64,000 nucleotides of DNA from the NCBI GenBank assembly GCA_030620095.1, contig JAUTXW010000881.1, positions 62,001 through 126,000 on the forward strand, written 5' to 3'. Of the stretch, positions 57,565 through 64,000 are shown one piece after another; the stretch's first letter is position 1; every line of letters starts with the position of its first letter. A model generated the notes under the pieces. That model was given only the letters and a program-made list of their open reading frames with translations. It was not told the DNA's origin and ran no database searches. The position numbers and the translations under genes were made by a program. The stretch is from Kuschelorhynchus macadamiae. Taxonomy: Eukaryota > Arthropoda > Insecta > Coleoptera > Curculionidae.

Positions 57565-58010
57565 AAAACTTCCTGCACGTCCGACCTCAAAAAATGTGTT
57601 AGGTATAGATAATTTAAATTACATTTCGGTTAAAAATAGGTTCAAAAGGGTTCACGCGCTGCAGAAATACAAAGACATCAGTACGATTTATTATTTCAAA
57701 TTTTGAAGGTTACGTAGAAAAAGGATCAATGTAAGTCGGTAAAGAGCCATTTTGTGGGAAAAAAATTATATGCCAAGGCATGTGCGTCAAAAAGTGGTCA
57801 AAAAATTGTCGAAAATCGACAAATCTACTTTTATTTTATAACTCTAGCTTTGATTTTTTCATAAAAATTCGCATTTAGCGCCCAACTATACATATTTCCC
57901 TATTAAAATCACATTGAAGCTGATACATATCTCTTATAGTTTTAACATAATATTGCAGCGGCGGAAGGCTTGCAAATGATCCATATTACTGCGTGCAGTT
58001 CCCCCTTAAC
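57565..58010 (+). repeat. Dispersed ~430-bp repeat, copy B
   Basis: Inverted partner of 18088-18515: AACTTCCTGCACGTCCGACC, GGTTCAAAAGGGTTCACGCG, TGCGTCAAAAAGTGGTCAAA and ACTGCGTGCAGTTCCCC correspond in order. Confidence 0.75.
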
Positions 58011-58014
58011 TGAT

Positions 58015-59148
58015 TTCATTATTGGGTCTTAACTGTACGTTTCAAATCAAATTTAACCATTTTAATGCTGAAACAAAAATTCAAATTCGATTCAGTCAGA
58101 CCTCATAGAGTATGTCTAATAAAGCTTTTAAAAATTTAATTTAAATATATCAAATCCTTTACCCCCAGACATTTCACATGCGAAATTCTCATTTGGCATT
58201 TTATTTAACTCTTTCCTCGAAAAGGAAAGAAAAATTGGATCTTAATTCAGAATATCGCGCGAAAATGGGAAAGGTTAAAGGAGCTTTAGACACCGGGTCG
58301 CCAGTAGAAAATTACAGAGCAGGGAATTGCGGTTTTTAGTAGCTTCCACTTACCTCTTCGTAGTTTATGGCTCATAAAATTTATACGCTTTTCACAATAA
58401 TGACTAAGCCGGTGGTATCATGTTTGAATCAGCACTTGCTAAACCTTCATTGCAGGTTAGGAGTACATTTAATCGCGTTTTTGTCGTTTTTGAATATACA
58501 GTTCATGCGTTCATGTCAGCCAGGTTCTCATAAACAAAAAAGCAACGTGGGTGAATGTCCAATCTTCAATTTAATGCTTGAGTGCAATCATACGTTACCT
58601 AATATACACTGAATAAAAGGGTCGGGTAGGTGGAAAATTTTACATTTTATATTGCATATTCTAAGCTACGTCAAGAAATATATTTTTTTCTGTTCCAACA
58701 AATTTGTTAGATTTTCAACGTGCAGAGATATAGAATTAGTCTAAATACATAACGCCAATTAATAGAACAAATAAACTAATAACTGGAACTCTAATTGTTA
58801 ACCAGATAACAAACTGAAAAATGTTATAAAAGCGTAAATATTTATTTGTACATTTTTATCTTCAAGTTACTATCATCACTAACCTAATTTACCTTTAACG
58901 AAAATAGCCAAATTAAAAACAAGATAACCAAACATAACAATAAAACTGAAAACTACAACTACAAGCTACAAAACCAGACACTTTGACACTCAAAATTAAA
59001 AAAAAAGAACAAACAACCGAAACTTATAAATACTATAAAAATCAGACGTTTTAAGTAGTCACTATAGACGATCCATTCAATATAAAATAAACATAAACAA
59101 AATCTTTCAAAACCCAGGCTTTTATTTGAACTAAAATATAAAAAAATA
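58015..59148. other. Intergenic, no supported feature
   Basis: ORFs at 58367-58612 and 58959-59177 show no recognisable motif. Confidence 0.45.
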
Positions 59149-59156
59149 ATATTTAG

Positions 59157-59860
59157 TAGTGATGATGCCGGATCCATTTTTTTAAAAACCGGATACCGTA
59201 TCCGACGTGAATAACTTCGGCCGGAACCGAATCCAAGCTTTCATTATTATTTCTTTTAAAAACAAAACCAGAAATTGATACTTATCTATGTGCCTATGAT
59301 TTTTTGTCGCCGTGCAGGGTTGCCAATACTACTGTTATATATGTACATCTAATGTTTTCGAAGTTTTTAGTCTTGCCATCCAAATCTACTGTTTTTCCTA
59401 GTTTTCCTAAATATCTTAAATCCCACAGAAAAAATAAATTAACTATAAATTTTGAAGATATAGATGGACAAATTTTCAAGTATGCCAAATATTTGTTACT
59501 ATTTGTAGGAATAATGGTGCCAAATTTAATAAGGATCAGAGGAGAGACTCAGGACAAATTAAACGTAGGTTTCCGTTTAATGGCAGACATGGACAATCTT
59601 TAAAGGGTTTAAACATGTTAAACCCAGAAGTAATTCTCGATTCCAAAATAAAAAATGTGCCCTCGATTGCTAAATTTTTCCATTCATTTCCAAAGATTTA
59701 CCATAAAAATATAATTGAATTAGATAGCGAATGGAGAATAACGTTTTAATATTTTAAATAAGATAGACAATATGACAACATTGAGAACAATGAAATAAAT
59801 GTTATATCAGGTCGAAATCGGAAACGACGGATACCGGATCCGCTTCCGGTAGCATCTCTA
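59157..59860 (+). mobile_element. hAT-type element, 704 bp, with exact 8-bp target duplication
   Basis: Ends TAGTGATGATGCCGGATCC (59157) and GGATCCGCTTCCGGTAGCATCTCTA (to 59860), imperfect inverted repeats related to those of the 44012 element. ATATTTAG flanks both sides (59149-59156 and 59861-59868). The interior has words such as SKFLVLPSKSTVFPSFPKYL and, in another frame, LNPEVILDSKIKNVPSIAKF plus IIELDSEWR, which resemble hAT-type transposase C-terminal regions. The ORF 59304-59603 is part of it and is frameshifted at its end. Confidence 0.85.
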
Positions 59861-60276
59861 ATATTTAGTGTATGAAGCTAAACAGTAAAGCTTCACAAAG
59901 ACGCAAACAGTACTTACTTAATAAAACTTACATAAACACAGAACAATTTGAATATTTTCTTCAAATCTTGAGGCTTTAGTTCAAATCTTAGGCCTCAAGC
60001 TTTTAAGAAAATATTCAAATTGTTGTGTGTTTATGTAAGTTTTATTAAGTATGTACTGTTTGCGTCTTTGTGTAGCTTTACTGATTTGCCTCATAGACTA
60101 AATATTAGAGATGCCGCCGGAAGCGGATCCGGTATCCATCGGATCCGGTTTCGACCTGATATAACATTTATTTCATTGTTGTCAATGTTGTCATATTATC
60201 TATCTTATTTCTTGGAAAAATATTAAAACGTTATTCTCCATTCGCTGTCTAATCCAGTTATATTTTCATGGTAAAT
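59697..60276. repeat. 580-bp near-perfect palindrome containing the hAT right end
   Basis: 59697-59977 and 59989-60276 are inverted copies with about a 10-bp centre. Shared words include AGCGAATGGAGAATAACGTT, CCGGATCCGCTTCCGG, TAAATATTAGAGATGCC and TACATAAACACA. The right arm thus holds an inverted copy of the hAT end, the target site and the flank. Confidence 0.88.
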
Positions 60277-60444
60277 AAATAATTCAATAAGATATTCAAA
60301 TTTAAAAAAATGTTGCAGTTTTATTAAGTAAGTACTACTTGCGCCTTTTAGGGTTGGTTCTCCTGTAGCTTAACCATATAAATTCTACATTAATTTTTTT
60401 TTTCTTTTTAGTTCAACAATTTATAAATAAAAGCTTGTTTTTAG

Positions 60445-60620
60445 AAAAAAAGTATGCCAAATTTTAGGTCAATCGGGTGCCAGCAAGTGCTTGAAAATGG
60501 ATTATTGCTTATGAGCATTGACCATGGTACCATATTATTGCATTGTCAGCGAATTACATAGGTATGCCAAATTTTAGATCAATCGGATGCCAGCAAATGC
60601 TTGAAAAAGGGATTACAAAT
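60445..60620. repeat. Direct repeat with GCCAAATTTTAGRTCAATCG
   Basis: TATGCCAAATTTTAG(G/A)TCAATCGG(G/A)TGCCAGCAA(G/A)TGCTTGAAAA occurs at 60452-60505 and 60561-60612, 109 bp apart. It is an interspersed non-coding repeat. Confidence 0.75.
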
Positions 60621-60624
60621 TTTA

Positions 60625-61510
60625 AATACGAAGAAAGCAAGTCAAATTAAAGGTTATAATAAAATCCCATCTTTGTACTTCTTTCAGTATTGTTAGGATC
60701 CATCGAGAAATCTGCGTAGCTCAACGACCAGAGTTGCCAGCCCGCGACGAATAGCATCCGGTCTACGACTGAAATTCGTTATAGATGGGTTTTACCCGCC
60801 AATCTTATATGACTCTTTAAACTGCATAATTGTTGTACCGCATTTTAAATAAATAGACTAAACCTTCTGGGTATATCGACTGCCAAGTATTGTTGCGTGC
60901 AAGTTACTATTAAGATCGAACGATGACATGAATGAAGCCAATTTATGAAAGGCAAGTAAGATATAAAATATTTCACGTACGGGTAATTAAAAAACAATGG
61001 ATAACGTAAAAAATTAATAAGATTAATTGTATTCAATATAAAATTCTGCCAAATTTTTACAATATTACATTGAAGGTTTTTATTGTGTTTATGTACTTTA
61101 AAATTACTTATGCTGAAAAAAAAAGCCTTTAACATACAACAAAACTGTTTTACAAGTACTCAGATTTTTACTTTTTCTATAGCAACTTTAAATATACTTA
61201 AATTTTATGTGAATTTGACAATCAATATTGAATGTTTTAAAAAGGCATAAACAGGGTTGGGGAACGACGCGTCATTTTTTACATTTGTGGAAATTTGTGT
61301 AGAAAATGTAGTATATTACGTATAGAATTCATAATAAAACCAAAATTAAAAATCTCATCAAAAATAAATTCTAAAATATTAAAGTCATCATCATGTCTCT
61401 AGATCACGTCTTGTCGCTCTTCTATTATTCGGGGTTAAACACCGCAAAGACAGAGCCATGTAAAAATAACCAAGGCGTCAATGCTAAATGAGCTTGGGCA
61501 CAGTAAATTT
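60625..61510. other. Intergenic, no supported feature
   Basis: AT-rich; the ORF at 60845-61135 is unsupported. TAGCTCAACGACCAGAG near 60717 recalls a tRNA A box, but no B box follows. Confidence 0.4.
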
Positions 61511-61514
61511 ACTA

Positions 61515-62040
61515 ATATTGTTTAATACTGTTTAACATACTGTTGCGAGCGTAACCAATTATGCAGCGCTTCTTTTACGCTATCGTCGTCCCGAAAATGC
61601 AGGCCACCTAGATCCCTTTTAAGAGCGCCACAGCTATGATAATCACTTGGGGTCAAATCTGGGGAGTAAGAGGGATGTTCTATGGCCTCAAATTTTAACT
61701 TTTCTCTGACTTCAGTTGGTTTCTTTGGAGCGTGGCGGAGTGTTGTCATGTTCCAACAAAACACCTCTTACCAAGAATCTTTGACGTTTTATCCGTATTG
61801 CTGGTTTCAGTTTTTTTTTAACACGTGGCAATATAAACTACTTTTGACTGTAGTACCTCTTATCATATATTCTTCCACAAGTACTTATTTCCTATCCTAG
61901 AATATGGTTAACATAGGCTTACCAGCCAATGGAGCAGCTTTAAACTTTTTCGGTTTAGGTAATTTGGCAAGACGCCATTCTTTGGAGGACTGCATTCTGG
62001 CTGAAAATGATGAACCCAGGATTCGTCCCTAGTTACTAAT
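61515..62040 (-). pseudogene. mariner transposase, catalytic region, decayed
   Basis: On the minus strand from 62035: a DESWVHHF-like block read with one substitution and a frameshift (first catalytic Asp), then SPPKNGVLPNYLNRKSLKLL, HWLVS. In the 61764-61522 frame: TTLRHAPKKPTEVREKLKFE, AIEHPSYSPDLTPSDYHSCG, ALKRDLGGLHFRDDDSVKEA and LHNWLRSQ. HPxYSPDLxPSDYHLF is the third catalytic block of mariner (DD34D) transposases. The middle block with HDNARPH is not legible. The family length is about 345 residues; the N-terminal DNA-binding part is not seen. Confidence 0.88.
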
Positions 62041-62049
62041 CAATACAAA

Positions 62050-62970
62050 AAGATAAGTCCTTCATTTTCATAACGTCTGAGCAGGACAGAAAATACAATA
62101 ATATGGGAGAAGGCGCAGGACTGCATGTCCCAACTCCAAAGCCTTTGTACCACAAACATTACTTTTTAATATTAAAAACATACAAGACATCACTTTTTAT
62201 ATGAATTTTCAACATATATGCCATTTTCAACATATATGCAATCGCTGTTTCCATATTTAACGCCTATTGGAAATGTATTTTCATCTTTCACTAGTCGTTT
62301 TTTCTTTAATTGAAATCAATGTAGGCACATGCTCTTCATATATTTTCTGCGAATTTGATCTTTATTGTCGCCTTCGTCGAACCATTTCCTTTTACCGAGA
62401 TGGCATCGCTTTTACTGGTTTGGAAACAATATCGCTCAATTTAGATAAAAGTGTTTTAGTTAACGTACACGTTTCTTCCATATCGAAATTCCAATTGAAT
62501 CCTGAACCAATGAAACATACACACATTATCTAAAATTTTCTTAGCATCCAGGGTAACATTGACCGAAAGAGCCACTACCAACATTTTGCCATGGACACCA
62601 TATTCTTTAAACATATAATATAGGAGACTGATACATTTTTATCTGAACTCAGTAACTCAACTCTTTACGAGATGAGTAAAAATTAAAATTTAAGTGTTTT
62701 ATACCTGCTAGAAAGATCGTTTTCTTGCAATTAAAAAGCCAAGGAATTATCGTGAAAAATGCTATATCTCACCCTTTATTCCTAAAACAGGACTATCCGT
62801 GACCTTTAAACGTCGCTTCTAAAACCCTTCTACTTTGACTATTAATGGTAATAACCCTGTATTTGGGAAATGTTTACCAGCAATATCTAAAACAGCTTTT
62901 TTTTTTCACTTAGTAGAGGGTATTTATTTTTATTTCTGAGAGGATCTAGTAAGCATGCCAAAAAGTGAAA
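62050..62970. other. Segment between two transposase relics
   Basis: No supported feature. The ORF at 62267-62533 has no recognisable motif. It may include decayed ends of the hAT-type relic that follows. Confidence 0.4.
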
Positions 62971-62975
62971 AGGCG

Positions 62976-63450
62976 TTAAAGCTTGATATTAACTTGTTTT
63001 GAAGAACTGATATTGAAGTAAATTTGTGTCTTCATTTTCAAAAACAGTCTTAGCTTTTTTCCATGCCTCAACTGCATTAGCCAAAGAGGCACTTTGTTGC
63101 TGAACCATATCCAGTGGCACATAAATTGAGCTGCTTTCATTCTTTTTGTTTGTACCAAGTATTTGGCAAATGGGTATTTCGAAAGTATTTTACAATTTGC
63201 ACTAAATGATCTTTCACATGTCTTACTTTAAATCCTTGGAAAGTAAATTTAATATATGAGCAGATCATCCGAATGTAAAAATGGGGTAACCCAGTTCTCT
63301 CACAATTTTTTGCACACATTGTTCATATTTGCTGAATTGTCTGTAATAAAACTGGTAACTGTAGCTGAACTGGGCAAGTGACTGTTTGGCTTTACCCCGA
63401 CACAAGGAGAGCACCATTTAATAATGGTGCCGGACTGTAGATTATTCTTA
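62976..63450 (-). pseudogene. hAT-type (DUF659-like) transposase scrap
   Basis: The minus strand reads FITDNSANMNNVCKK near 63350 (the D-N-S/A-A-N-M motif of hAT/DUF659 transposases), then GFKVRHVKDHLVQIVKYFRN and THLPNTWYKQ, then in another frame KRMKAAQFMC. The order and the TDNxANM word fit a hAT-superfamily catalytic region upstream of the insertion domain. Frameshifts at about 63150 and 63300. Ends not found. Confidence 0.65.
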
Positions 63451-64000
63451 TTGTTGTCAGTTTGGTTATTGAAGGACCACAGCTTAAGGCGCTGAACCGA
63501 TCAATTCTATAAAACATTTATTTCCAACAAAACGATAACAATTTATTAAACCTAGCCACTACTGTAGAAAATGAACATGAGGCAATGTAAAAATAACTAT
63601 GTAGGTACTGGTTTTTACGGTTACTTAAAGTTCTTTAACTGTCTTGAAATAAATATACACTGCACCAACACTTCTCAAAATGATTTCACAATTTTCTTCA
63701 CACTAGAGCCTTTAAACCTTACAACAGGCACCTTGAATAAACAAAGATTATTACTTAAATTCTTATGTCTAAAAGCAACCACACGTATTGATAATGAACA
63801 ATAGGATATCCTACTAGGGCTGTAGAGCACCAATGATTTCAGAGAAGGGAACCCGTTTTGGGAATTAGAGAAATAGAGTAACATGTGAGCAAATTCTCAC
63901 TTCGCTTCGACTTAACAATCACAACACTCTTTCTTACTTCTACTTGGCAGTTCGCTAATGCAAAAATTGTTAAATAATCATTTTGCCTGTCTTAGAATTC
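63451..64000. other. Window end, no supported feature
   Basis: Short ORFs on both strands (63571-63804, 63675-63884) overlap each other and show no motif. Confidence 0.4.

Noticed and set aside
60700..60780. Possible tRNA (TAGCTCAACGACCAGAG)
   Set aside because: No B box and no closing acceptor or T stems follow.
1..64000. CRISPR array, operon or phage content
   Set aside because: No regularly spaced short repeats, no dense coding and clear spliceosomal introns; the sequence is eukaryotic.

Overview
The window is AT-rich nuclear DNA of an arthropod, most likely an insect. The host signal is one long, intron-rich gene on the minus strand. It encodes the insect protein 4.1 homologue coracle, a FERM-domain protein of septate junctions. 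Ten coding exons with matching phases and canonical GT/AG borders run from 36357 down to position 1, where the last exon is still open. Joined on paper they give about 650 residues: an acidic/polar N-terminus, FERM lobes F1-F2-F3, the FERM-adjacent region and part of a charged linker. The C-terminal domain lies outside the window. The 5' end is a non-coding leader whose upstream exon I could not find.

The introns and the 28 kb upstream of the start codon (36358-64000) are crowded with mobile-element debris, all of it broken. Class I elements: (i) Penelope-like elements with reverse transcriptase and/or GIY-YIG endonuclease pieces at 6905-7870, 8465-9510, 47080-48250 and 55570-56270, three of which keep hammerhead-ribozyme-like cores; (ii) a CR1/L2-group LINE at 27460-31160 with an ORF1 (PHD finger, coiled coil, start of an esterase) and an ORF2 (endonuclease and reverse transcriptase), plus a second LINE scrap; (iii) a tandemly duplicated Copia gag-pre-integrase/integrase scrap at 34814-35650; (iv) tRNA-headed SINE-like units. 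Class II elements: Tc1/mariner-type copies at 1326-1560, 3600-5119, 10996-12689 and 61515-62040; hAT copies with intact 8-bp target duplications at 44012-44929 and 59157-59860, and a hAT transposase scrap near 63 kb; a Crypton-type tyrosine recombinase relic at 56280-57055. Two relics belong to repeat-amplified arthropod protein families without a settled name (38110-39220 and 44945-46640).

The structure that the gene and element catalogue explains least is a set of large inverted repeats. At about 41.37-43.30 kb and 10.6-13.1 kb, TA-flanked elements with CAGGGTG-type ends sit at the exact centre of a larger palindrome, in up to three concentric shells. Other large foldbacks are at 59697-60276, 21623-21815, 15600-15842 and 46348-46547. 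A family carrying CGCCATTTTGTT and ending in a GAGGGAAGT motif recurs at least ten times in both orientations. No second host gene, rRNA, functional tRNA or CRISPR array was seen.
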